In this document: piece after piece, positions 1 through 8,262 of the stretch
How positions within the stretch are numbered: position 1 is the first letter of the stretch
Layout: each line of letters opens with the position of its first letter
Made by a program: the position numbers and the translations under genes
The notes under the pieces: generated by a model
The model's input: only the letters and a program-made list of their open reading frames with translations
The model's database searches: none
What the model was told of the DNA's origin: nothing
NCBI GenBank assembly: GCA_015485155.1
Contig: WFUF01000025.1
Location: forward strand, 62,001 to 126,000
Origin: Robiginitomaculum sp.
GTDB lineage: Bacteria > Pseudomonadota > Alphaproteobacteria > Caulobacterales > Maricaulaceae
DNA length: 64,000 nucleotides
Direction of reading: 5' to 3'

Positions 1-37
1 GCTGGCACGGTGTGAATTTCGGGTTTAAGCTCTCTTC

Positions 38-397
38 ATGACAAATGAGTTCGGGCAAAAAGTATATAGACTCTGTTCTTTATCAGAATGGGAAGCAAGT
101 GTGCGAAACGGGATTTTAATTGCTAATAAGGATGATAAGAGAGACGGCTTTTTACACCTGTGTAACGAGGAGCAGGTATCGCGATCTGCCCTAAAACACC
201 ATTCTCACATAAATAACTTGCAGGTTTTGGGAATTTTTGCCCATGACATTAAAGACATTCTAAAATTTGAACCGAACAGGAGTGGCGAGTTGTTTCCGCA
301 TGCCTATGGCGTTATTTCATATAGTTCTGTAATCTTTGCCAGACCCGTTCCTGTGAACAATGGTGTCTATTTTTTCCCAAAAGAGCTGTTTTCATGA
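38..397 (+). CDS. DUF952 family protein
   Basis: A 119-residue soluble protein that fits the DUF952 family, small proteins of unknown biochemical function. The visible family signature is an early tyrosine/tryptophan-containing start (VYRLCSLSEWEAS) followed by RDGFLHLCNEEQ near residues 35-47, where the family usually reads DGFIHLST. There is no signal peptide or membrane segment. The stop codon overlaps the pyrD start by 4 bp (ATGA), so the two are probably one transcript; DUF952 genes commonly sit directly before pyrD in alphaproteobacteria. No clear Shine-Dalgarno sequence precedes the ATG. The family assignment is fairly secure and the role is unknown. Confidence 0.8.
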   Translation: MTNEFGQKVYRLCSLSEWEASVRNGILIANKDDKRDGFLHLCNEEQVSRSALKHHSHINNLQVLGIFAHDIKDILKFEPNRSGELFPHAYGVISYSSVIFARPVPVNNGVYFFPKELFS

Positions 398-1458
398 GCT
401 TGTTGCACAAGTTTGGCCACAAAACCTTGCGATTGCTTGAAGCCGAGCGGGCCCATAAGCTTACCGTGTCGGCTCTGCGTGCAGGACTTGGCTCATCACA
501 ACCCCAAAAACCCGACCCCATTTTATTAACCAAAATTGCCGGACTGACCCTGCCCGGCCCAGTGGGACTGGCCGCCGGGTTTGATAAAAATGCCGAGGTT
601 CCTAATGCCATGGCCAATTTTGGCTTTGGCTGGATCGAGTGCGGAACCGTTACCCCAAAGCCACAATCAGGAAACCCCAAGCCCAGACTGTTTCGCTTGC
701 CCAAAGATAAAGCCGTGATCAACCGTATGGGGTTTAACAATAAGGGACTGGATGTTTTTGAACAAAATCTGCGCCGAGCCATAAATGCCACGCCCGCTTG
801 TTTAATTGGCGCAAATGTTGGAGCCAATAAGGATAGTCCCGATCGCATCAATGATTATTGCAGCGCATTGCGCCGCTTATGGGGACTGCCCAATTGGTTC
901 ACCATCAATATATCCTCACCAAACACGCCGGGACTTCGGGATCTGCAAGGCGCATCAGCACTGCATGACTTATTGCAGCAAATAGCACAAACCCGGCAAG
1001 AATTAATAAAAACACAAGCCGATACCCAGATTTTCCTGAAAATAGCGCCGGATCTCGATGAGCGACAAATTGAAGATATATGCCAGGCAACCAATAGCTT
1101 TGGTCTCTCAGGGCTTATTATCTCCAACACCACGCTGGCCAGACCAAGTTCGCTGCGATCTCGTCATAAATTTCAAAGCGGCGGGCTTTCCGGACAGCCA
1201 CTATTTGAAGCCTCAACACAGGTTCTGCGACTATTTTATGAAGCAAGCAACGGACAAATTCCGCTAATCGGTGTTGGTGGCATCAGTAATACAGAACAAG
1301 CCTGGCAAAAAATAAAGGCGGGAGCCAGCGCCATACAGCTATATTCTGCACTGGTTTATCAGGGCCCATTTCTGGCAAAAAAAATTCACAGGGAATTAGC
1401 TGAAAGAATGCGCGCTTTGGGAATACCCTCAATACAGGACATAGTTGGTACTAATTAG
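394..1458 (+). CDS. pyrD: Dihydroorotate dehydrogenase (quinone), class 2
   Basis: Oxidises dihydroorotate to orotate in pyrimidine synthesis and passes electrons through FMN to membrane quinone. The 354 residues match class 2 length. Visible landmarks are GLAAGFDKNAEVP, NRMGFNNKG, the catalytic serine segment NISSPNTPGLR, ISNTT, GGLSGQPL and the FMN phosphate site GVGGIS. The N-terminal helix typical of the membrane-associated class is present. It is coupled to the upstream DUF952 gene by a 4-bp overlap. Its stop codon overlaps the stop of the convergent MATE gene (1455-1458), leaving no room for a separate terminator. Identification is confident. Confidence 0.96.
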   Translation: MSLLHKFGHKTLRLLEAERAHKLTVSALRAGLGSSQPQKPDPILLTKIAGLTLPGPVGLAAGFDKNAEVPNAMANFGFGWIECGTVTPKPQSGNPKPRLFRLPKDKAVINRMGFNNKGLDVFEQNLRRAINATPACLIGANVGANKDSPDRINDYCSALRRLWGLPNWFTINISSPNTPGLRDLQGASALHDLLQQIAQTRQELIKTQADTQIFLKIAPDLDERQIEDICQATNSFGLSGLIISNTTLARPSSLRSRHKFQSGGLSGQPLFEASTQVLRLFYEASNGQIPLIGVGGISNTEQAWQKIKAGASAIQLYSALVYQGPFLAKKIHRELAERMRALGIPSIQDIVGTN

Positions 1459-2798
1459 AGTCTAACCTTAAGGTCAGGAACCGAATGGCGCAAAGCTGGA
1501 AATACGACCGCCAAAGTGACACCGCGCAGAACGTAATAAAGCAAAAAGGCTGACCACACCCCGGCATTGCCATAGGTCGGGGCCAGAAAATAATCCGCAA
1601 TCAGATAGAGCGTCACGGATATTATGGCTGAATTTCTCATTGATGCGCTGCGGGTTGCGCCAACAAAAATACCATCTAATTGCCATGCTGCCACTCCCAA
1701 GACCGGCACTGCAGAGCACCATGGCAAAAACGCAAGCGCTGCGGCCAAGGCCTCGGAATCGCTGATAATTGCATGTAAAACCCACGGCCCGGCAAACAGG
1801 CTTATACCCGAACAAACCAAAGCTGTTACAAATGCATATTCTGAAGTAAGCAAAACCGCCCTGTCCAGAGCAGCCCTTGACTTACGCCCGATGGCCCGCC
1901 CGGTTTCTGCCTCGGCAGTAAAAGCAAAAGCATCAAGCACAAACGCCCATACCGTGATAAACTGCAGTAAAACCTGATTGCCGGCCAATATTGCATCGCC
2001 CTGACGCGCCCCTGAGTTTATAAACCATGTAAACCCTATGATCATACACCCGGAGCGGATAAATAAGTCCCGATTCACCGACAATAAATGTACAAATGGC
2101 AAGACATGAAAAATATGAGCCGGACTGACAACCACAGAATAGAACCCGGTAGTGCGGCTAATGTGGCGCAGCAATATACCTGCCGCCAAGATCATGGCCA
2201 GCCATTCTGCTATGGCAGTTCCTGCCGCCACTCCCGCCGGGCCCCAACCCAGACCAAGAACAAACCACAGATCCAAAACCCCGTTTATCACAGCCAGGAA
2301 CACCTGTACGAACATTGCTGCCTTGGTGAGGCCAACCCCGATCATCCACCCGGTCAACGCAAACAGGGCAATAGCTGCAGGCATTCCATAAAACCGCCAG
2401 TGAACATAGCTTGCGCCTACAAATTCTGCGTCCTGACTGCCTTGCATAATGCGAAAACTAAGCTCGCTAAGTGGTGATTTCAGCAAAACAAGTATACCAC
2501 CAAGCAAAAGTGCCAACATAAGTGACCTGATAAGAACCAGTTGACTTTGCTTATGATCCCCCGAACCAACAGCCTGCGCAGCAAACCCGGTAGTGCTTTG
2601 GCGTAATGAATACGCGCCCCAGTAAAAAATCGCAAACACGGCACTGCCAAGCGCAACGCCCGCCAGATCAACAGCAGAACCCGACACCCCGATTACCATA
2701 GTATCAACAACGCCAACCAACGGGATCAGCGCATTGGCAAAAATCAAGGGCCAGCTTTTTGACCAGACATGACCACGAGTAAGCTGAATGGGACTCAA
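1455..2798 (-). CDS. MATE family efflux transporter (DinF-like)
   Basis: A 447-residue integral membrane protein with about twelve hydrophobic segments in two homologous halves, as in the multidrug and toxic compound extrusion family, which exports substrates using a Na+ or H+ gradient. The N-terminal sequence (WPLIFANALIPLVGVVDTMVIG) and the residues LAGVALGSAVF resemble the DinF/NorM start. The apparent start is TTG, in a TTGA overlap with the arsC stop, so translation is probably coupled. It is the last gene of a leftward group of CoA lyase, secreted protein, arsC and MATE. The substrate cannot be read from the sequence; proximity to arsC does not by itself make it an arsenic exporter. Confidence 0.85.
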   Translation of the reverse strand: MSPIQLTRGHVWSKSWPLIFANALIPLVGVVDTMVIGVSGSAVDLAGVALGSAVFAIFYWGAYSLRQSTTGFAAQAVGSGDHKQSQLVLIRSLMLALLLGGILVLLKSPLSELSFRIMQGSQDAEFVGASYVHWRFYGMPAAIALFALTGWMIGVGLTKAAMFVQVFLAVINGVLDLWFVLGLGWGPAGVAAGTAIAEWLAMILAAGILLRHISRTTGFYSVVVSPAHIFHVLPFVHLLSVNRDLFIRSGCMIIGFTWFINSGARQGDAILAGNQVLLQFITVWAFVLDAFAFTAEAETGRAIGRKSRAALDRAVLLTSEYAFVTALVCSGISLFAGPWVLHAIISDSEALAAALAFLPWCSAVPVLGVAAWQLDGIFVGATRSASMRNSAIISVTLYLIADYFLAPTYGNAGVWSAFLLYYVLRGVTLAVVFPALRHSVPDLKVRL

Positions 2799-3145
2799 CC
2801 TAATATGCGCAACAGGTTTTCGGTTGGCCGCCCGATGGCCGCCCCGTCGGGCCCAAGCAAAATAGGCCGCTCGATCAGTATTGGGTTAGCGCTCATGGCC
2901 TGAACAAGAGCTTCCTCATCTGTTTCGCTGGCAAGGCCCAATTCCTTATAAACGCTCTCACCTCTTCGCATAAGATCGCGGGCACTTGACAGGCCAAGCA
3001 AAGCAATAATCCGCTTTATCTGATCCGTGGACGGAGCGTGGTTTAAATATAAAACCGTTTCAAAAACCTCCCCCCTTTCTTCAAGCAGGGAAAGGGCGGC
3101 GCGGGATTTGGAACACCTAGGATTATGATATAATTGCAAACTCAT
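2795..3145 (-). CDS. arsC: ArsC family arsenate reductase (glutaredoxin type)
   Basis: A 116-residue protein of the thioredoxin-fold ArsC family that reduces arsenate using glutathione/glutaredoxin. The N-terminal catalytic cysteine lies in NPRCSKSRAALSLL (Cys10), and the C-terminal family signature ANPILIERPILLGPDG followed by GRPTENLLRIL is present, including the conserved arginine. Many close homologues (YfgD type) are labelled arsenate reductase without proof. No arsR, arsB or acr3 is nearby, so this may be a housekeeping member. It overlaps the MATE gene by 4 bp and lies 22 bp after the secreted-protein gene. The start is ATG. Confidence 0.88.
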   Translation of the reverse strand: MSLQLYHNPRCSKSRAALSLLEERGEVFETVLYLNHAPSTDQIKRIIALLGLSSARDLMRRGESVYKELGLASETDEEALVQAMSANPILIERPILLGPDGAAIGRPTENLLRILG

Positions 3146-3167
3146 GATACAGACACCTTCTTTATTT

Positions 3168-3767
3168 TCATTCTTCTACAGGGACAGCAGAATCATCTTT
3201 CTTTTCAATGCATGATGGATCAGTTTCAATAGACGAATATGGGCGCGCATAACAAAGTAAAAAGCGCTTTGCTGCAATCAGATTTGGCTTAAAACCACTG
3301 GTATTTTCTTTTTGCTGTTCTAGGCGCTGAATACTTGCGCGCAAATCTGCAAGATCACGGCGCAACCATGCAGAAAAAGCATCAATATATGAATTCCAGT
3401 CTTGTTCTGCGTCATCTTGCTGATTCGGGTTTTTAGCATTTTGCAAATGAATAAGCGCAATGTCAGCGCGCCCCGCCATGGCAAACACCCGGGCCGCATG
3501 ATAGCGTAAAGTTCTGCTTTGAGCGTCCGTTACATCATCTTGATGCGCAGACAGCCATGCTACTATTGAACTGCCCGCCGCAAAAAAACACTTCTTGCCG
3601 GCAAGGTTTCGCCATCCCAATTGTTCAAACTGTGCATAATCCCAACCTGCAACCTGCTGACTGATCTTGTTGCCATACTCAAGACATTGACCCTCCTGTG
3701 ATGCGGTTTGTGCTGTAGCGCTTGTCGCAAACCACAAGAAGAAAACGACAAAAACCCTAAGTTTCAT
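3168..3767 (-). CDS. Secreted protein of unknown function
   Basis: A 199-residue protein I do not recognise. The N-terminus MKLRVFVVFFLWFATSATA-QT is a clear Sec signal peptide with cleavage after residue 19, so the mature protein should be periplasmic. The mature part contains cysteines (GQCLEYG, KKCFF, LLCYARP, PSCIEKK) that could form disulfides, and a helical middle reminiscent of TPR-like repeats (AARVFAMAGRADIALIHLQNAKN). The ATG overlaps the upstream CoA-lyase stop by 4 bp (ATGA) with AAAAGG eight bases before it, so the two should be co-translated. The association with a CoA lyase and arsC gives no clear function. Confidence 0.75.
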   Translation of the reverse strand: MKLRVFVVFFLWFATSATAQTASQEGQCLEYGNKISQQVAGWDYAQFEQLGWRNLAGKKCFFAAGSSIVAWLSAHQDDVTDAQSRTLRYHAARVFAMAGRADIALIHLQNAKNPNQQDDAEQDWNSYIDAFSAWLRRDLADLRASIQRLEQQKENTSGFKPNLIAAKRFLLCYARPYSSIETDPSCIEKKDDSAVPVEE

Positions 3768-4633
3768 TTTGAACCTTTTCCTTTATCCATCTTAGCCAGC
3801 AGCTCTTTTGCTGCCTGCAGGTGCAGCCGCTCCACCATTTGCCCGCCCACATTTATCGCCCCTTTATCGGCATTTTTCTTGTAAGAATAGGACCTAACAA
3901 TAGCTTTGGCTTGTTTTATTTGTTCTTCGCTTGGACTAAAGACCAAATTTGCAGGTTCAATCTGACTGGGGTGAATAAGGCTTTTTCCATCAAAACCAAA
4001 AGCTTTTCCCTGTTCTGCCTCCTTTGCAAAACCCTCAGGATCAGAAAAATTATTATAAACGCCGTCAATCGCCACAAGGCCATGTGCCCTGGCCTGCAAA
4101 ACAATCTGTGCCAGATGACTCAACAAAGGCTCACGATCAGGCTTCACAGCGCAGCCCAAAGCCAGAACCAAATCATTTGTTCCCAAAACCAAACCCTGTA
4201 AGCCAAACAGTCGGCTATTGCTGGTAATGTTGTGTAAATTAGCAAGCCCCAACGGTGTTTCAATCATGGCCCAAAGAGCAGGAACGACTTTACCACTGCC
4301 GTGCAGGATAGACTTTATCTGTCCCTTAATTTTGTGCAAGACTTCTGTGTTCTCCACCTTTGGCACCAAAACTGCCGATGGCTGCTCTAGGGAAATAGCC
4401 CTGATGTCAGCGCCTAAAACGCCTTCCTTATCATTGTTTACACGAACCAGCACCGGGGTTTGCATGTTCCTGTTTTCTCGTAAAAACCGAATTGTAGCGG
4501 TGCGGCCTTCATCCTTTTGCTCAGGAGCCAACCCGTCTTCCAGATCAATAATGATTGCATCAGCACCCAAAGATGGGGCTTTGGTCATTGCTTTGGCATT
4601 CGCAGCAGGGACAAAAAGCATGGAACGATACAT
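3764..4633 (-). CDS. HpcH/HpaI aldolase family CoA-ester lyase (CitE-like)
   Basis: A 289-residue TIM-barrel enzyme of the CitE/malyl-CoA lyase family, which cleaves or hydrolyses (S)-acyl-CoA esters such as malyl-CoA or citramalyl-CoA with Mg2+. Visible motifs are MYRSMLFVPAANAKAM, the metal-binding DLEDGLAPEQK, VRVNN, the glutamate in AMIETPLG, LVLGTNDL and FDGKSLIHPSQI. No citDF partners are present, so true citrate lyase is unlikely. Malyl/methylmalyl-CoA lyase, or a thioesterase relative, fits better. The start is ATG with AGGAT about ten bases upstream. It heads the leftward operon and diverges from the kinase-DUF429 fusion. Confidence 0.88.
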   Translation of the reverse strand: MYRSMLFVPAANAKAMTKAPSLGADAIIIDLEDGLAPEQKDEGRTATIRFLRENRNMQTPVLVRVNNDKEGVLGADIRAISLEQPSAVLVPKVENTEVLHKIKGQIKSILHGSGKVVPALWAMIETPLGLANLHNITSNSRLFGLQGLVLGTNDLVLALGCAVKPDREPLLSHLAQIVLQARAHGLVAIDGVYNNFSDPEGFAKEAEQGKAFGFDGKSLIHPSQIEPANLVFSPSEEQIKQAKAIVRSYSYKKNADKGAINVGGQMVERLHLQAAKELLAKMDKGKGSK

Positions 4634-4738
4634 TAGCAGATATCCTATTGGCTGCCAGCTTCGCTGTGGGTCAGTGTCTGATCATACACCGTCTTTTTTG
4701 CATGGCCAGCCGGTTTATTTTCTGACACATTGCCCGTC

Positions 4739-6298
4739 ATGAAAACCGTATTGATAATCAATTCGCAAGCTGCAAGTAGCCAAATAGGTGGCTCTGCCGG
4801 CAGTTTCATTCTGCAAAGAATGGGCATCTCGGTAATTCACCTGCCAACCCTACTGCTTGGGCGTCATCCTGGCTGGGGAGATCCGGGTCAGGTAAATATC
4901 AGTGCTGATGATCTGGCAACCTTGTTTATGGCCGTGCGTGAACAAGGCCTGCTCGGGCAGATAGATGGTGTTTTGACAGGATATTTTCGCTCGGTTCGCC
5001 AGATTACCGCCGCTTGTGCAATCATAGACCAGATTCGCGAACAAAACTCAGAACTGTTGGTGGCCGTTGATCCGGTCATGGGTGATGAGCCCAAGGGAAG
5101 ATACATATCTGAAGCCGTAGCTCAGGCCATTGGCCGCGAACTGGTGCCACGGGCAGATCACATAACACCCAATCGCTGGGAAATGGAGCTTCTTTCTGAT
5201 CGCACACTGTTTGATGATGCCTCTGTAATATCCGCTGCTGCCGGACTGGCCCCGGAATGGGTTTTTCTTTCTGACTCACCTTCGGAAACCAGCTGGGCTC
5301 ATATGGCGGTTCACCAGAAAGAACAATGGAAAATTGAGTGCCCGAAATTATCTGCTGCTCCGAAGGGTACGGGTGATGTATTGGCAGCATTGCTGCTTGG
5401 TCAAAGGCTTTTGGGCTTGTCTCCACGAAATGCTTTTGAGGCTGCGATAAATTCTGTTCAGGACATTCTGTCAGAAGCTTTGCGGCTTCAGGCTAAAGAG
5501 CTGCCACTGGTTCAAGCGCAAGAAAGAGTAATCACGCCACGTTCCAGCTTAACTGCCCGCCCTCCGGAAATACAGGCCAGACAATCAAAATGGGTTGCAG
5601 GTATTTCAGGCTGCAAAAATGGATGGCTTGCCGTGTTGTTGGATGTTACCGGGCAGAACGCGCCCATACTGCAACCCTTATTGTCATTCTGGGATGTTTT
5701 GAATGTTTCTGAACAACCGGAAAAAATAGCCGTTGATATCCCAATAGGCTTTCCCGATTTTGCTTCCAAAGGTGGCCGAGCCTGTGACAGGGCGGTGCGC
5801 AAACTGCTAGGCTCGCGCAAATCTTCCGTGCTTTCTTCTCCGTGTCGCGCAGCACTGATTAAAACCAAATATGAAGAAGCAAACCATGTCAACGTAACCA
5901 GCGCCAGCAATGCTCCCAAACTATCCCGGGAAATGTTTGGGCTATTTACAAAGATACGAGAAATAGACACCAGAATTACACCCAAATTACAGGAGCGGGT
6001 TTTTGAAACCCACCCGGAACTGGCATTTGCCGTCATTAGAAATCAAAAACCCTGCAACCACCCAAAAACCACCAAAGATGGCATTGAAGAAAGAATTACA
6101 GAATTGCGCAGCGTTGGGTTTCGTAATGAGTTTTTAGGGCAAGACCTGCCTTCTAATGTTAAAGCTGTTCGCGAAGATGTCTTAAATGCCTGTGCTTGCG
6201 CATGGGTTGCACAGCGAGCCTTGTTGGGAGCCGCCCAACCGCACCCGCAAAAAGCTGAAAAAGACCGGCGAGGATTGCAAATGGTGATTTTAGCGTAA
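4739..6298 (+). CDS. Pyridoxal kinase (PdxY-like) fused to a DUF429 domain
   Basis: A 519-residue two-domain protein. Residues 1 to about 255 are a ribokinase-fold pyridoxal kinase, with the GYFRSVRQ region, VAVDPVMGD, ADHITPNRWEMELL and the catalytic GTGD, expected to phosphorylate pyridoxal to PLP. From about residue 285 to the end is a DUF429 domain (predicted RNase H-like nuclease family), with VAGISGCKNGW, AVDIPIGFPD, GGRACDRAVRKLLGSRKSSV, KIREID, ETHPELAF and a C-terminal helix. The reading frame is continuous through the linker. An ATG nine bases after a TTG is taken as the start; no strong ribosome site is visible. PdxY and DUF429 are normally separate proteins, so the linkage is unusual. 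Confidence 0.85.
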   Translation: MKTVLIINSQAASSQIGGSAGSFILQRMGISVIHLPTLLLGRHPGWGDPGQVNISADDLATLFMAVREQGLLGQIDGVLTGYFRSVRQITAACAIIDQIREQNSELLVAVDPVMGDEPKGRYISEAVAQAIGRELVPRADHITPNRWEMELLSDRTLFDDASVISAAAGLAPEWVFLSDSPSETSWAHMAVHQKEQWKIECPKLSAAPKGTGDVLAALLLGQRLLGLSPRNAFEAAINSVQDILSEALRLQAKELPLVQAQERVITPRSSLTARPPEIQARQSKWVAGISGCKNGWLAVLLDVTGQNAPILQPLLSFWDVLNVSEQPEKIAVDIPIGFPDFASKGGRACDRAVRKLLGSRKSSVLSSPCRAALIKTKYEEANHVNVTSASNAPKLSREMFGLFTKIREIDTRITPKLQERVFETHPELAFAVIRNQKPCNHPKTTKDGIEERITELRSVGFRNEFLGQDLPSNVKAVREDVLNACACAWVAQRALLGAAQPHPQKAEKDRRGLQMVILA

Positions 6299-6324
6299 AA
6301 GAATAAAAGCCCTTAAGCAAAAAC

Positions 6325-6347
6325 AGGCGCTACCAATACGAGCGCCT
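6325..6347. terminator. Hairpin downstream of the kinase-DUF429 fusion
   Basis: A perfect 7-bp inverted repeat (AGGCGCT, 9-nt loop, AGCGCCT) lies 26 bp after the fusion gene stop. Read on the minus strand the stem is followed by GTTTTTGCTT, so it looks like an intrinsic terminator for leftward transcription, although the flanking genes run rightward. On the plus strand no T-run follows. Function is uncertain. Confidence 0.4.
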
Positions 6348-6460
6348 TGGCAAAGGACAAAGACAAACGACTTGCAAGCCGCAGTTTCACGTCTAGAATT
6401 GCATAAAGACCTCGGCAGAACATTTTGTTTTATCGCAGGCCAGCGGCGGATTCTTTGATA

Positions 6461-8194
6461 ATGAGCAAGCCAAAACTTGCAGACTATTTTCGCGGTGGCT
6501 TGTTGCGTTTGCGTCAGGCCGCCAGCGACGAGCTGCATGCCATGCCCGCGTATCGTTCTTTAACTTTTTCCGGAGCCGCCCCCCTACTGCAAAAACCCTG
6601 GCCTGAGCGGCCGCAAACACCGGATCCGCAATTAGGCAATGATATTGCAAAGGGCATATTTCAACTGGCCGGAAAACAAGTTGGATTTACAGATATTGAT
6701 CAATTATGGGCCAGCACCTATCCGACCCGCGAATTTGCCCGTTCTCTACATGAATTTTCCTGGATGACAGACCTCTTGTCTATTCAAGACAAAGATCAGG
6801 CCAGAACCCTTGCCCGTAAACATGCCGATGCATGGATAAGGAATTTTGGCAATTGGAACCGTTTTGCCTGGAGCAAGGAAATAACAGCCGAACGATGTCT
6901 GGCCTGGCTGTCTGCCTCCAAAGTGCTGTTTAGTGGTGATGCCGTCGCCGCAAGTACGCGGCTGGACGCTCTTGCCCGGCAACTTCGGCACCTAAAATCA
7001 ATAGTTCATGTCTGCCAGCCCGGAGAGACAAGATTATGGATTGCCATTGCACTGGCCACTGCGGGAACCTGTTTTTATGAAATGAAAAGCTGGCAAAAAT
7101 CCGGCTTAACCCTGTTAGAGCGTGAATTAAGCCTGCAAATTCTGCCTGATGGCGGCCATATAAGCCGAAACCCGCAAATTGCCGCAAGGTTGTTGTTTGA
7201 ATTAAATAACCTTGAAGCCCTGCTCAAGGGCTATGAACAGGTTAGGCCTGTGTTTTTACAACAAACAAAAGATCGCCTGCTGCCGTTTGTTCGGTTTGCA
7301 ACCATGCCGAATACAGAGCTGGCGCCATTCAATGGCGGAGGAATTGGTGATAAGGCCCTCTTGCAGCAACAGGTACAAACTCTTGATCCTGCCCAAAAGC
7401 CGTTTTTAATAGCTCCTCATTCCGGTTATCACAGATTACAGGGGGCGGACTCTGCGCTGATCTTGGACTGCGGCGGAGAAATACCCGCGCTTTATTCCCG
7501 CAATGCTCATGCTGGAAGCTTAGGTTTTGTGTTTACCACAAAATCAGGAACTCTCGTTACCAATTGTGGCTGGTCAGATACCCTTGACAGCAAGTGGCGC
7601 GGGCCAAGTCGCACCAGCGCGGCCCATTCGACACTAATTATTGATGATGTGTCCTCCAGTCATATCAGCACAAATAAATTAGCCACGACAATTCTTGGGC
7701 CGGTTGTTTATAATCGTGAACCCCCGGTTCGTGTTCGCAGAACCGAAGAAGAAGCGGGAGTTTGGTTAACCGCCAGCCATCTGGAATATGCAACCCGCTA
7801 TGGCCTGCAACATACACGTCGGTTGTTTTTGCTACGCTCTGGTACTGATTTGCGTGGAGAGGATACGCTGGAAAGACCAATTGGTTTTTCGAAAACAAAA
7901 GACCTGCGCCCAATTCCTTTTGCTATTCGGTTTCATTTGCACCCAAAAGTGCGCGCTTCTGCATCCCGGGATGGAACAAGCGTGCTTTTGCTGTTTCCCA
8001 ATGGTGAAGGCTGGCGTTTTATATGTGACTGTGGGCCGATTTCTCTGGAACCATCAGTATATCTGGCCGCTGGGTCGCCGCCTAAACGCAGTCAACAAAT
8101 TCATATTGCAGGAGCGGCGGCACCAAATGGCACCGGAGAGGAGCCCTCCAACAAAATTCGCTGGTCGTTTCGTAAAATTGAATCAAAACATTGA
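6461..8194 (+). CDS. Heparinase II/III family protein
   Basis: A 577-residue protein with the layout of the alphaproteobacterial heparinase II/III-like family: an N-terminal alpha-helical toroid region (about residues 60-330) followed by a beta-sandwich domain beginning near [19 protein letters not shown] and including [13 protein letters not shown]. Homologues sit directly before purH in many alphaproteobacteria, but their substrate is unknown and they are not proven polysaccharide lyases. No signal peptide is visible. A TTG 36 bases further upstream is also in frame; I prefer the ATG, which gives a family-like N-terminus, though its ribosome site is weak. The stop lies 68 bp before the preferred purH start. 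Confidence 0.85.
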   Translation: MSKPKLADYFRGGLLRLRQAASDELHAMPAYRSLTFSGAAPLLQKPWPERPQTPDPQLGNDIAKGIFQLAGKQVGFTDIDQLWASTYPTREFARSLHEFSWMTDLLSIQDKDQARTLARKHADAWIRNFGNWNRFAWSKEITAERCLAWLSASKVLFSGDAVAASTRLDALARQLRHLKSIVHVCQPGETRLWIAIALATAGTCFYEMKSWQKSGLTLLERELSLQILPDGGHISRNPQIAARLLFELNNLEALLKGYEQVRPVFLQQTKDRLLPFVRFATMPNTELAPFNGGGIGDKALLQQQVQTLDPAQKPFLIAPHSGYHRLQGADSALILDCGGEIPALYSRNAHAGSLGFVFTTKSGTLVTNCGWSDTLDSKWRGPSRTSAAHSTLIIDDVSSSHISTNKLATTILGPVVYNREPPVRVRRTEEEAGVWLTASHLEYATRYGLQHTRRLFLLRSGTDLRGEDTLERPIGFSKTKDLRPIPFAIRFHLHPKVRASASRDGTSVLLLFPNGEGWRFICDCGPISLEPSVYLAAGSPPKRSQQIHIAGAAAPNGTGEEPSNKIRWSFRKIESKH

Positions 8195-8262
8195 TATTTT
8201 CCTTGTCAAATTCTGTGAATCCACAGACACCGGCAAAACATCTTGCAGACAAGAGTTTACTC

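Noticed and set aside
312-851. Long antisense frame over pyrD (179 codons)
   Set aside because: It is opposite a well-supported gene and shows no family signature; a by-product of codon bias.
2795-3145. An arsenic-resistance operon
   Set aside because: ArsC is present but there is no arsR, arsB/acr3 or arsH nearby; MATE proteins are not known arsenic exporters.
6461-8194. A polysaccharide utilisation locus around the heparinase-like gene
   Set aside because: No transporters, sulfatases or other lyases are nearby; the pairing with purH is a general alphaproteobacterial feature.
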